A DNA stretch of 64,000 bases from Lepidurus packardi (lineage: Eukaryota; Arthropoda; Branchiopoda; Notostraca; Triopsidae). Under the pieces are notes generated by a model. The model made no database searches. It was given only the letters and a program-made list of their open reading frames with translations, and had not been told where the DNA came from. Both the position numbers and the translations under genes were made by a program. Positions 18,351 to 29,664 of the stretch are shown in pieces; position 1 is the stretch's first letter; every line of letters starts with the position of its first letter. The stretch lies in the NCBI GenBank assembly GCA_023053545.1, contig JAKZAN010000001.1, positions 7,274,565 through 7,338,564 of the forward strand, given 5' to 3'.

Positions 18351-18950
18351 TACACAAATCCATACACATTAATCTTGGCAGTAGGCACAAGAACGATACG
18401 ACAGAAGAATACGCATCGACCCTTCGCAGGAGCCAATGGCGTATCGAGTTGAAGAAATATCTGCTCGCTGGCTAACCTCACCGATTACAATTCTTTTTAA
18501 AGCCGTATTACTAATTACGTCATTAGGATGATGATCCGCGACGTAAGGACGATGGACCTCTTATATTCCTGTTGTTATTACCGATTTATTCGAATTCACT
18601 AAACTATTTTATATTTTAAACAATCTTTCCTAAAACCCATTCATACGATAACTCCCCCACGTGGCGCGTCATGTTTTACTCAGCTTCATTCGCATAAGAG
18701 ACAAATACAAAACCGGGCGAAGAACTAAAGATTTGTCTCCTGAAACAAAATAAAAATTGCCCCATTGAAGTTGACAAAGATTAATTGCAGCGTCGCATTC
18801 TGTTTCACCTTTTAGCCATTTCATGTTAAAATTTTTTTTCGCATTTTACCATTTCGTGTGTCGCATTTTAGCCACACCCCTCTCACGTGGACTTTGTTTT
18901 TATTTCACTTGCGTTTATGATTGAAAGCATTTAAGATTTAACAGCCAAAG
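18351..18950. other. Intergenic, probable promoter region
   Basis: No recognisable feature between the P-like element and the next gene. It would contain the promoter of the 18951 gene. Confidence 0.4.
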
Positions 18951-19666
18951 ATGTCCAGTTCAGAAGACGAGAATACAGAAGGTTTATTAGAATGCATTGA
19001 CCAGTCTTTGTTTCCGAATGGTGTTTTGAATAGTAAAATACAACTGGGGCCCGGGAATTTACCAACTAAACCTGACGTTCCCGCTTTGACAGAGCAGGGG
19101 AAAACTCCGCTGCCAAACCAGTACTACATAACTGAAAAGAAGAAGGATAAGAGTTTACCATTTGGACTGCCAATACTTGAGCCAGGAGCCCAGCGTATGC
19201 TAGCCAAACAGCTACAGAGAAAACTGGACGAGTAAATGAGACATAATTAAAGAAGTACGAGCTCACAAACTCCTTCTCTTGCAGGGACTTGGAATTTAAA
19301 AACCCCCATGAAACATTCAAGTCTTTAAACCACGATGATCAGGGTATTCGCCTACTTCGACAGTCGAGGGAATGTTTGTTGCTGGCATCAGACGCAAAAC
19401 AGCCTCCCAAAACCCAGACCAAGCCCGACATTAAGAGTAAACCGCTCACATTTTGCATATTATAAAGCTAAGCTGTCTTGCTAACAGGCAGAAGAAGGAA
19501 GCGCTTCGAATCTGATGATGAAACAGAGGTGGATTTTGCGTCCATAGCCGTAACCCCAGAATGGGTAATGGAGAAACGCGGAATTTATGGTAACGGTCGA
19601 GAAAAGCAAGGCGAATTGATCACTGGTGCTGTACATAGTGCTCTGTTAAAACGTTATAAATCATAG
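18951..19666 (+). CDS. Small acidic/basic nuclear-type protein, possibly CUSTOS-like
   Basis: Three exons, 18951-19231, 19285-19436 and 19488-19666, join in phase to 203 residues with consensus GT-AG introns of ~50 bp. The N-terminus is acidic and serine-rich (MSSSEDENTEGLLECIDQSL). A central segment (AQRMLAKQLQRKLDEDLEF) is followed by DDQGIRLLRQS, then a basic patch SRRRKRFESDDE resembling a nuclear localisation signal. The order of an SSSED-type start, a helix ending before a DDxGxRL motif and an RRKR patch resembles vertebrate CUSTOS (C12orf43), a nuclear protein linked to Wnt signalling. Similarity is too low to name it firmly. The gene model is stronger than the identity. Confidence 0.6.
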
Positions 19667-20076
19667 ACCGAGTACCTAGTCCTTTTCTTTTCTTTGCGTA
19701 TGTTATTCTCGCCATTTGTTGTTTGCCTAATGTGCAGGTATGCATCTTTGGACACCTTCCACGCGCCATAGACACGTTCTCGCTAAACTGGGAAGTTTAC
19801 AACACCCCGAATTCCAGGACCAAATTATCCCAAATGCTTTGGACATCACGTGGCTTTGTAATGTCAACGTGTGACCATGGACTTGTGCAGGCTAAAGAAG
19901 GTTCTCTAGGAAGTCGTAACAAAACATTCTGGCATCTCTACATCAAGGTTCTCTCGCTCCGGTTGTCTCAGTTGCTTCTTGAATACGGTGCAGGGTTAGT
20001 GTCCATCCCCTACGGCGTAGAGCAAAGCTAATTAAACATATTTGTTTCATAAGTCACATAAATATTCTTTACAAAA
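19667..20076 (+). other. Interval with an unassigned 102-codon frame
   Basis: An open frame at 19723-20031 lacks an ATG at its head and shows no recognisable domain. It may be 5' UTR of the phosphatase gene or chance. Confidence 0.3.
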
Positions 20077-21274
20077 ATGCCAACGACGTGGCGTACCTGT
20101 ATTCAGCCGTCTTGCACTGTTACCGAATTACGCCATTTGCTAGCATTGGAAGACGGTGCTGGAGGCTATACTTTACCCACGGAGCCCTATAACGAAGTGT
20201 TTCCGAACGTTTTCTTAGGTGACGCGTAAGTAAATTTCGTATAGTTCTTATTCAAGCGTAAATGCAACTCTAACCTCTTATATCAACTCTAAGCACGTGG
20301 CATTTTAATCTCTCACACTTTTTCCTTGTCGTTAGTTTAAAAATATTTCCCCCAAAAGGACGAAAATCCTAGTTACATTCAGGGCTAAAAGGAATGCGTA
20401 GCGTTTCCTACGATAACCTTGAGGAGTTTGAGAAAAGCGCTCCTCCTTCACGTCGTCAGCCTATTTTTAGCTCCAAACCTGGCATATAGCACGGCTTAGA
20501 CAAAAGTAACTACGCGTTAGCATACGTTCGTTGTATGCATAACTGGCATGCTTGTCTGACCTTGTACGGTCATCCTTCACGCTCAAGACTTAACCACTAA
20601 TGACTTCTTTTTCACCTGAACTCTTCCACTGCCCATTTTAGAGCGACAGCCCTGAGCACGAGAGCATTATCGCGACTAGGCATAACTCACGTCATCAACG
20701 CTGCGTTGCCACCGACGAGGTGTGGAGCTCGAGATGAATTCGACGGATGGGTCCGAACCTCAGAAGTAAATTCGTCATTTTTTTTTCTTAAAGTTTCTAA
20801 TTATTATAAACTGATCTGTCCGTTAGTCGTACTACAAACACATAGGCGTCAAATTCATGGGCATAGCTGCTATGGATACGATCTCGTTTGATCTCAGCCG
20901 GTACTTCGACTCGGCCGCTGATTTCATGGACTCAGCCTTGAAGTCTAATGGTGGGATATAAAAAGAAAACCAACTTAAAGCTATTTCAATGTTACTGCAG
21001 GTCGCATTTTGGTCCACTGCCATGCCGGAATTAGTCGTTCGGCAACAGTAGTTTTGGCTTTCCTTATGCTCAAGCGCGATATGACAGTCCACGAAGCTTT
21101 GCTGACCGTCAGGTAAGACAATTTTCTACTACTGTGTATATGAACTTTAAACAACTTCATTGCCTCTAAAGGGAGCGCAGATCAATCAGACCCAATTCCG
21201 GGTTTCTGCAGCAATTATGTGATCTACACGAGCAAAATTTAACAAGCAGACGTAGATTACTGGCCCATGCGTGA
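20077..21274 (+). CDS. Atypical dual-specificity phosphatase, VHR/DUSP3-like
   Basis: Exons: 20077-20225, 20642-20765, 20827-20950, 21001-21112, 21172-21274, giving 203 residues; human DUSP3 has 185. The catalytic loop is HCHAGISRSA (HCX5R; nucleophilic cysteine and phosphate-binding arginine present). The general-acid aspartate lies in the AAMDT segment. The N-terminal segment (TVTELRHLLALEDGAGGYTL, then NEVFPNVFLGDAATA) and the RLGITHVINAA strand follow DUSP3 closely and separate it from MAP-kinase phosphatases, because no rhodanese/CH2 domain is present. It is expected to dephosphorylate phosphotyrosine and phosphothreonine in the cytoplasm or nucleus. DUSP13/26/29 are close relatives, so the exact orthology is open. 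Confidence 0.88.
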
Positions 21275-22561
21275 TTGGAACTGCCTTGACGTGATCTGCG
21301 AATGTGTTGACCGTAAACTTGTAAAAGTGTTGGCTATGTCTGAAACTTCAAGATTGAACAATTCACTTATGAAGTAAGTTATTCACCAAGCTTGTCCTGG
21401 TATGGTTTCTTCTAGGAAACTAATCCTGTTCTTTTTGCGTTGTATTTTGAGGAGGGCACTGTTATATATGTAACCATGAACGCCATTCTAGTCCTTTCAT
21501 GCCAAATACAAATAAAATAATCCAAAATAACAGTTTTACCAGTCCCCTCCAAGTTTCCTTGTACATTTTTCCTCCAACACGAAGTTATGAAGTTCAACCC
21601 AGGAACCATTGGACTAGACACCCTTCCTCCAACCCAACCAAACACCAAAAAAATTATTTCGTGTAGACTGCTTTGCACGGTCACCCAAGTTAATGAACAA
21701 GAAACTGAGCTGATTAATTTACAAAGAAGAGATACGGGAAAATGGGAAGCGGAGAAAGGTGGTGATACAAAACTACATGACAAATAATGCAACTAAAATT
21801 AAAAATTTAAACAGTAACAGACAAAAGGATGCTGAGTAAAAAGCTGATGCTGAATGCAACATGAATTAAAAGCAAAAAAAAAAATAATATATATATGTAA
21901 GAACCATCGAGAAAAGGTACGCAAACTGATACGAGTACAAAGTGCAAAAACGCTAAAGGGGGCCTCATTCTCACAACGCTAACACAACCCGAAACGAAGC
22001 TTTAAATGTTTGCAAAAGAAACTTCCATACATCCATTCAACAAATGTGTCACTGGGGGTACACAAAAAAAGTCTTAAATTGTCACCCTTGTTTCTCCTCT
22101 TGTTAAAGTCTTTTTGCATAGTAAGGCACTGGCTTAATTGAACCCTAAATTTTTTTGTCAACAGGGAAATCGTCTCGCTTACTTTGGTCACCTTGGTTAT
22201 CATATAAAAAACATGACTTTCCTTCCCTTAGTCAAGGGCGAAAAGCCACAACAAAACTTCTGATTAAACCAACAAAAGATGACCACACGACTCATTACCA
22301 TGTAATTTTGGTAGTGGTGTTCCGCACTTGATTCCTCACTGGATACGACAGTTTTTGTTTTCGCTGGTTTCGGGAGACTAACGTGTACTGGGTTTCTGGG
22401 CAGTTGTGGCAAAATAATTCGCTGGGCTTAAATTACAATTCACAACAGAATGATGCTTCAATGGGCAGGTGATAAACGCGGCTGTTGCAATACACTGGCT
22501 GCACTGGGTGCCGAAGGGAGTGGAGAGCAACTCTCACCACTTGGACTTCCCACGCCTGGAT
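21275..22561. other. Intergenic between phosphatase and nuclear receptor
   Basis: Probable 3' untranslated sequences of the two convergent genes. Only unrecognised open frames and an A/T microsatellite near 21877-21897 are visible. Confidence 0.4.
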
Positions 22562-22660
22562 AAAAAAAAAAAAGACCGAAAAGCATTATAGACGGAGTTC
22601 TAGATAAGAAAAGAAAAAAAAAACGACCAAAAAGCATTATAAACGGAGTTCTAGATAACA
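22562..22660 (-). repeat. Tandem ~50-bp duplication after the nuclear receptor stop
   Basis: On the minus strand TCTAGAACTCCGTTTATAAT is followed, after a poly-pyrimidine stretch, by a second copy TCTAGAACTCCGTCTATAAT, each ending in a run of T. It lies immediately 3' of the receptor stop codon, so it belongs to its 3' UTR. Confidence 0.65.
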
Positions 22661-25463
22661 TCATGTTGTACCAAACTGACCATTATACTCAGTCGCCTCC
22701 ATTCGTAGGATGTAGGGGATCACCGAATCAATATGAACGGTTCCAATCAATCCAGCGAAGAAAAGGTCTTCGAGCAGCGCAGGCTGAAGTGACCGCAGGG
22801 AAGGTAAACGGAGCAGAAGTTGTGGCAAACGCTTGTCTCCTTCGTGTGGCCGGGTGGAAGTAACGTATGATTGGAGTTCTTGCAAGGCTTTGTTCTGACA
22901 CTTTTCCACCAGTTTGGCTTGGGGCAAGCCCACATGATCTGCAATAAAAAGAGAAAAATTAGGTTCTAAAAGTATCCTTTTCAAAGACAAAAAAGACTAA
23001 AAACATAAATAAATAAGAAGACAGTCTTACCATAGCTGAAGAGCACGACAGCCTTCAGGTACGCGTACTCGTGCTCATCGACTTGCAGTTTGGACATATG
23101 GTTCACAAATTCGTGCAAACGAATCACGTGATCAGCCACTTGCCGAATTCGCTGCGTAGACAATTTGGAATCTGATTGTAACGACGCTTGTAAATGAGAT
23201 AACAACGAAGTTAACATGGCAGTTAAAGACATGATATGCGAGCACTGGGCCAAACCTAACACAAACAAATCGCACCAACTTCCTCGCACCAACGCCACTT
23301 GGGTTTCTGGGCTAAAAATACAATAAAAATTTTTAATATATTTTTCATTTGAAAGGTTTTCTTAGTTATGGCTCCCGTATACCTTCAGCTAAATTCGTTA
23401 AGGGGAATTTCGGACCAACTTTTTGAGAAAACCAGTGCACTTAATGAAAAAATTATGTGACAGTAATCTTGATCTTGTTAACAGGTAGTGCACAACCAAT
23501 GCACAATTTTTTCCAACCAGTAATAAATTAGCAATACGCAAATGAAGTTTGCAGCTATGAGAAATGCGTTACCTAAAATCTATCCTTTGGCTGTGCACTA
23601 TCTGCTAATAAAAGAAAACTTTTGTTTTAGATTGCTTTCAAATCTGACAAGCCGTTTTCAGAAATCTTGTCCCGAAAGTTTGACGACTTGATTTTGGAAA
23701 TTGTACTTGTATAAAACCAAAACAAACATCAGTGCCATCTGTGACTCTTTCCCCTCAATAAGCTAAGGTGTACGGGAGCCTTACACAAAAACAATGACAA
23801 ACTACTCACTTTAGGATTTGGAATGCAGGAATCGACCGAGCCCAATGAACGGATAAAAATAGGAGTCGGGAGGCCGATTCACATATGTAATGTGCATTCA
23901 GGAAGACAGGCATAGGAGAGGGCGTAGTCAGGTGGAAAGGCACCTGAGCTTCACTTAGTAACGAGGCGTCCAATTCCATCATTTCCTCATCTTCGTCATA
24001 CTCTGCAGCCGATTTCGACCGTTGGACGTCATTATTACCATCTCCGTTATGTAAACTCTGTCAAAGTAAAAGGGTAAACATCTCGGTTACTCGAGTTCGC
24101 AAACCTTATGCTTCTTCAGTCAACCTACTTTGGCTAGCGCTTCAAAGGCTCTTGTGATCAGGTTCTCTTTCGCCACGTGTAAAGCTGAGGCACTTTCTTC
24201 GATAGCAGCTGCGTTGACAGGATTGCTGTCGCCACCGCTGTTATCTTCGCGACTTTCTCGCGAATCGTCTTCTTCTTCGATCTTGACTTGGAGGTTTGAC
24301 GGTGACATGGACAAAGACGGCGAGGTCGGCTCAACAGACCCCATTCCTCCAGTAGTCATGGAACCCCCTACCATGCCCATACCTAAGGGCATCATGCCTC
24401 CCCGCATATTGGCCAAAGAGGTCACGACCGAGGCCAAAGTGCTCAGATCCGCGGAAAAGACGGAAGACGGGGACAATAACGAGGTGGGAGAGTCTCCTTT
24501 CCTGTCACCCATAGGTTTCCGTTCCGATTGGACTGCTGCAACAGACAAAAAGAGTGTCAAACTGTAAAAACATGTTCATACAATCTTTTTCACACTATTC
24601 ACAAAATTAAAAACAAAACAAACACGAAGCAGTGAACTTTTAGGGGGTAACGGGTTATCATAAAAGTGAAAGCTGTGTCTAGCTACAAGCGGAAAGCTGC
24701 CAGTCAAACAGAAGTTGTATACCTTAAAACCCCGTGTCCTTTTTCCCCCAAGAAACCGCCAAAAAGAGAAGAACCTCACTTGCATAGTTTTTTTTAAGCT
24801 TTTAAATTAAAAAATTTGGGTTATGAAGAGAAGAAGCTTTTTTTGATAGCAAGGCTAAAGCCATGTGGGGCACATATAAAAAACGGACCGCTAGTAGTGC
24901 GTTGATTTAGCCAGGCAGAGAGATCCTTACAATCACTGCGCATGCCCATGGACAGGCACTTCTGTAGGCGGCAGTACTGGCAGCGATTCCGATGATGTTT
25001 CGTCACCTCGCAATCCTTGGACCCCCGACACGTGTAACCCAGTTGTTTACGAATGGAACGCTTGAAAAAGCCTTTGCAGCCTTCGCAACTAATAGCTCCA
25101 TAATGGCGACCTAGTTCGAGAAACATACCAAACGGAAGGAGAAAAAACAAAAAATATTTTTGTTAGATTCCTCCTACTAACCCCCAAAACTTAGGTCGTC
25201 CACGGCAACTCGGCCGAGAACCCCACTTATTTTTATAAGCATATAAAGAAGGAAATAAATAATTAACCTGAGGCTCTATCTCCACAGACAACGCAGTGCT
25301 CAACGGATAACGTCAACCCGCCTCTCCCTACTGATCCACTCTTATCCGTCACCAGGCTCAAGGGACTACAGCGATCATCCATGGCCAGCACGCCCACGGT
25401 CTTAGCTCCGCCCACTGCGATCAATTCCATGTCCGGACGAATCTTTACCGAAAATTCGGGCAT
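22661..25463 (-). CDS. Nuclear receptor NR2C family (TR2/TR4, insect Hr78)
   Basis: Exons from the 5' end: 25463-25268, 25110-24931, 24535-24129, 24057-23810, 23311-23031, 22938-22661 (529 residues). The C4 zinc-finger DNA-binding domain (about 57-125) starts [10 protein letters not shown], has the P-box [10 protein letters not shown], then CRGSKDCEV and [18 protein letters not shown]. The [10 protein letters not shown] continuation is typical of TR2/TR4. A long Gly/Met- and acidic-rich hinge (126-261) follows. The ligand-binding domain (about 265-529) shows [28 protein letters not shown] and [19 protein letters not shown]. It should bind DR1/DR2-type response elements in the nucleus. I start at the ATG in the DBD1 exon because that frame closes exactly. 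An acceptor site (TTTCAG at 25473-25478) shows a 5' exon exists, so a longer N-terminus is possible. Confidence 0.92.
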
Positions 25464-25601
25464 TCGGCACACCTGAAACAGAAAAATCTGAACATTATTA
25501 TTAGAAAAAACGTTTTTTAATTTTCTATGCAGATTTGATGTCATTTTTTGGTACTTTTTATACTTTTCCCGCCACACTCTAGACACCAACCCACAAATGT
25601 T
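25464..25601 (-). other. Upstream intron or 5' UTR of the nuclear receptor
   Basis: A TTTCAG acceptor at the edge of the first coding exon implies that an intron occupies this stretch. The upstream exon was not located. Confidence 0.4.
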
Positions 25602-25780
25602 CCATATGACTGCCATTCATAGTGCAGAGACTTTCGTGGGTAACTCTTTAGAATGCACACTGTAGAGGGTTAGATTAGGTTACGTTCGGTAAAGTTGGGT
25701 TAGTTTATGTTAGGTTAAGTTATGTAGAGTGTGCATTTTAAAGGGTCACTCACGAAAGCCTATGAATGGCATTCATATTG
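25602..25780. mobile_element. MITE-like foldback with TTAGG-like interior
   Basis: Arms of about 60 bp at each end are imperfect reverse complements (left TGCCATTCATAG ... CTTTCGTGGG ... AATGCACACT; right the complement with CTTTCGTGAG). The ~55-bp centre is a run of degenerate GGTTAG-type repeats. No coding capacity is present. Confidence 0.6.
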
Positions 25781-26078
25781 AAGATTTGTGTTCAGAATGT
25801 GGGGGGAATTCCGAACAAGTACCAATTTTTGCAATTACTGTAATTTTTATGTACTGTGTGGATTGGCTCAATAGCAAGACTTGAGTTTTGGCCACAATTT
25901 CATTACCTGAATGTGTTAAAGTACATTACTCCGTATTACAGAGCTTTTTTTTGTAATTTTGGCCACGGGTCCTTGGTTTACCCTGCTGGGGAAAATGAAA
26001 AACACGAAAAGAGGACGAGGTTAGGTGTTGGAGCGCTATACACCACGTAACAGGAACATATCGAGGAAGGTCAGTCCA

Positions 26079-26116
26079 GCAGGACGGTCACATACCATGG
26101 TATGTGACCGTCCTGC
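26079..26116. repeat. Perfect 38-bp palindrome
   Basis: GCAGGACGGTCACATACCA is followed directly by its exact reverse complement, with no spacer (centre CCATGG). Flanks are unremarkable. Confidence 0.9.
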
Positions 26117-29100
26117 ATTCTCATTCTCCCCCGCTCAACCTACCAGCTTTCTAACTATTTTCCCCTCACCTAGCCCCGGCGTGATTATCTCACCTAACCG
26201 ACCAAACGTACCCACCGGAAGCGGCTCACCTGTCACATTTTACGTGGCTACGCTTACCGGTTTTCCGATTCAACCTGACTGTGCTGCAAGCCTGCAACAG
26301 TCAAGTTCTGCTCAGTCACCCATCATAATTCTCACACATATATATATATACAACCCATGTTTTTCCCAGCATAAGTTTTCCTCCAAGACAATACTCAAGA
26401 TATATGCCCACGCTAATAAAATCAGATACAATCCTCGTCATTAAGAACCGAGTGCATTAAAATCAACATTATAAGCTTAAGTATCCTTTTTGAAAAAAAA
26501 AACACACAAAAAGACGCAATGGAAAGTTGCCAAATGGCAAAAGGGAACTTCCAACAACTCCAGCCAACTCCTTTTTTTCTTTTTTGATTTTCTGGGCTCC
26601 TTCACAGGTAACTTCACAAGAAACAAAACTAACTAACCTCTTCAAAACTTTTTTCTTTTCGTTCAAAGAAATTTCTTCCAGGATTTCACTCGAGGTATAC
26701 ACACACCTCAAAATTAACAAACACTGGGTTGAACTAAAAACTGGACTAAAAACAACTACAAATTTCAACAGGAATAGTACGCGATGTCCAGTTTTAGGGC
26801 GGCAAAATCCTCAACTAAGCGACCTATCACTGGCAGGTCGCTGCTGCACTGACCACGGGGAAACCAGCACTATAACCCGAAATCCAGAGGAGTGCGAATA
26901 AGAGAGAACCGTCGTCCCCAAGCAACTGTTCTTCACCTGGGCTTGAACGACCTGATGGCATTTCTTACCTGAGGCCCTCAGGCCGAATGAGTCGCTGACC
27001 TTACCCTATACGCTTTATAACATAACAGCCCCGACATGTCGGTAAAGTTAGCAGTTGGAGAGCGAAGGCGTGCTCTTGAGTTGTGCTACAATACCACGAA
27101 ACCACTACCAAACGGAAAACTAAACATTTCCAAGACATTTCGCAGCATCCAAAAATTTTCAAGCGTGTCTTCCCAAGAAAGAAACGTATACCCTTAACGG
27201 GTTAGATTCCAACGTAATCCCACAATGAGCCCCCGGTGAAATTAAAAATGCTTTTAAAAACTATACAAAAACGGGATATTCATCAGAGGATCTTTTGAGG
27301 TTGGGAGGATGCTGGCATAGAAAACCCTCTCCAACAAAAGCGTTATGAGAAAGATGACCTCAGCATACCTTTTGCCGGAAAGTTGCTGAGGGGTCGTGGC
27401 CTTAGGAGTAGAATTACTCGGCACTTATCATCTCACCTTTGTGAATATGGCAGAAGGAAAAGGCTCTTGGACCTCAAAATTAAAATACAAAAAAATCGAG
27501 CTCAAATTGTTGAGTGTTGGACCCAAGTTTTCATGCCGAGTCACGGGCAAACAATGACCTTCTTTTGACTCCTCCAGTAGATAGCTGCCATGACTACGGC
27601 CCTCGGATGAGGCGCAATTTTTCGACGAAAGACCTTTTTTATATATAAAAAAGCAGTAGATTGAATTTTTCAGTCAAAATAGTTATCAATAGCTGAAACC
27701 TTCTCCCTTGCTTTCGGTCACTTGACCTGATCGACTTTTGCCTTCCGGCAGGAATAATGTTTCTTTCTTTTTGTGTGGAAAAGTTCGCTGAAAGTTAAAC
27801 TTTTTTGTAATGCCTGACAATCTGACAGAAAGAATAATTGATCTGATTTAACGTTTGAGGAGTAACTGATAGTCAGGTGACCGAAACATAACATTCTATA
27901 TTTCGTCATAGTAAATGATTCGGATAGAAGGAAGGGGGAAAGGTTGTTAAGACAGCATTGGAGGGCAACGGCATGTTACGTTCACCTGTAATACAGACGC
28001 AGCGAACCGAAACTCTTCATGTAGAGCATAGGGAACCGTGAACCACGACGAAGACGCGAGGTGTATGCACCTCCATACCAAAAGAGCCCTCAAAAAGAAA
28101 CAGCCCCCAAAGAGTCACAAAAAAGCAACACGGGCAAAAGTAAAGAAAGCTAACTCACGGAATTTCCCTCGATGGAAAAGAAAAAATATGCAAAAGCATA
28201 AAGCATGTATGCTTGGCGGTTTTAGGCATTAGTGGGGCCTCTTCTTTTTCTTTCTCTAATTTCTAAAAAGGCCACCTGACTGAAGAAACAGCAGCCATCG
28301 GAGTACCACGGCGGAACGGAAAACAGTAACGCCCACTTTTCCATGACAGTACGTTTGGGGTTTGTCCGACCTCGTATCCGCGTTGGGTAAAGTTACATAC
28401 CTACCACAGTGCAGCGCACAACAAAGTTCTTCGGTCCTTTTCTATCAACAAGGTTACAGACGACGAAGCACTGGGAGGGGGAATGCTAGCCCAGCTTTCC
28501 CAGACCATTGTGCAGCGCTCGGGAAGAAGGGATCAAATGCAAACGCCTACATCGTACTTATTGCTGAATTGCATTGGGAAGCTTTTTGATCTACACTTTC
28601 AGGCGTTCAGTTGCGAGGACATGACCTATAACTGTGTCAAGTTACAACCAACTTTCGCTTGCTCGAGGACCCATGAACTACTCACCGGATTCGGTTGGCT
28701 ACATTGAGGCGCTCAAAGAGCTTTTCTTGCCCATTACCGAGCTTGATTTCACAACTGTGAAGGCTTCCGTACACCCTACGCTACCTGCCCTCAAAAACTA
28801 GGTTGTCGTCCAGTATCTTTCGAGATATTTCAATAAAAAGCACTGATTTATGTGCTCAAACTTATCCTGGATTTTTTATACTATTTGAAAAATCTGAATC
28901 TTAGTAAACTAAAAGTGTTAAAATTTGCATGAATTGGAAAGAGCTATAATCTTAACGCCGTGTAACTTCTGTGACTACAGCTTTCCTTATGGGGATGTTA
29001 TGTGCTATTTTGCTCGCAAGAAATAGCAGGTTTGGGCAAGTATCATCGCGAGCGAAAAATAAGTATTCGGTTTCTTGAAAGGAATTCTTTTACACATAAC

Positions 29101-29265
29101 TTGAGTACTAGCTCATATATTTAATTCAGAAGAATTAGTATTAGCAATGATGAGTTTCACAAATGAATTCTGACATTAGTGCATGTTCTCTACACAAGAA
29201 TCTTTAAAAAAAACTTGGTTAAAAAGTCACTTTTTTAAGAAAATGTATTAATACGGCTTGTAGGG
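26117..29265. other. Gene-poor intergenic region
   Basis: Only short open frames on both strands and no domain that I recognise. A lysine-rich frame at 28038-28232 has no supporting feature. Confidence 0.4.
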
Positions 29266-29664
29266 TTAAGGCCATGGTGTACTGAAACTAGTTGATCATT
29301 TTCTGTCAAAAGGGCACTGATGTCATACCATTTTTCATTTTAAGTTCATAAACTTTAAACAAGAAATTAAAAGAAAAGATAATTGAAAACTTACTTTTCT
29401 GAGAATATCTTAATAGCAAAATCTACTTTACCTGCTGCTTAAGATTTTGAGAAATGGTTTATTTAAAATTTTCATAACTTGGACACTGGAAAAATGATTG
29501 AAACCGATAGTAAAAATGAAAATCAGCAGGTGAAGTAGATTTATACATACCATGCATTACTGTCACAATACAATTTCATTATATTGCACGGAGAATGAGA
29601 ATTTTCGAATCAAATTTGCCCTGCTGTAGCACCATAAAGGGGTTCCATTACACCGTGGCCTTAA
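29266..29664. mobile_element. TTAA-flanked MITE (piggyBac-like insertion)
   Basis: TTAA at 29266-29269 and 29661-29664 flank ends GGCCATGGTGTACTGAAAC and its near complement (GGCCACGGTGTAATGGAAC). A second internal inverted pair lies at about 29418-29445 and 29519-29545 (AAATCTACTT(T/C)ACCTGCTG). TTAA specificity is a hallmark of piggyBac-type integration. The 391-bp body has no coding capacity. Confidence 0.55.

Noticed and set aside
19723..20031. 102-codon plus-strand frame between the CUSTOS-like and phosphatase genes
   Set aside because: It lacks an ATG at its head and any recognisable domain; kept only as a note in the interval description.
22458..22664. 68-codon minus frame starting at the nuclear receptor stop
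   Set aside because: Its repeated SRTP(F/S)IMLFG segments are just the translated tandem duplication in the 3' UTR.
24130..24567. Plus-strand 145-codon frame
   Set aside because: Antisense shadow of the nuclear receptor hinge exon.
24821..25150. Nuclear receptor frame extended beyond the second zinc finger (KDLSAWLNQ...)
   Set aside because: This is read-through of the intron after the GTAAGG donor at 24930; splicing to 24535 gives the family-typical SVQSERKP continuation.
28038..28232. Lysine-rich 64-codon frame resembling a basic nuclear protein
   Set aside because: Composition follows local A-rich sequence, with no splice context, domain or conservation evidence.
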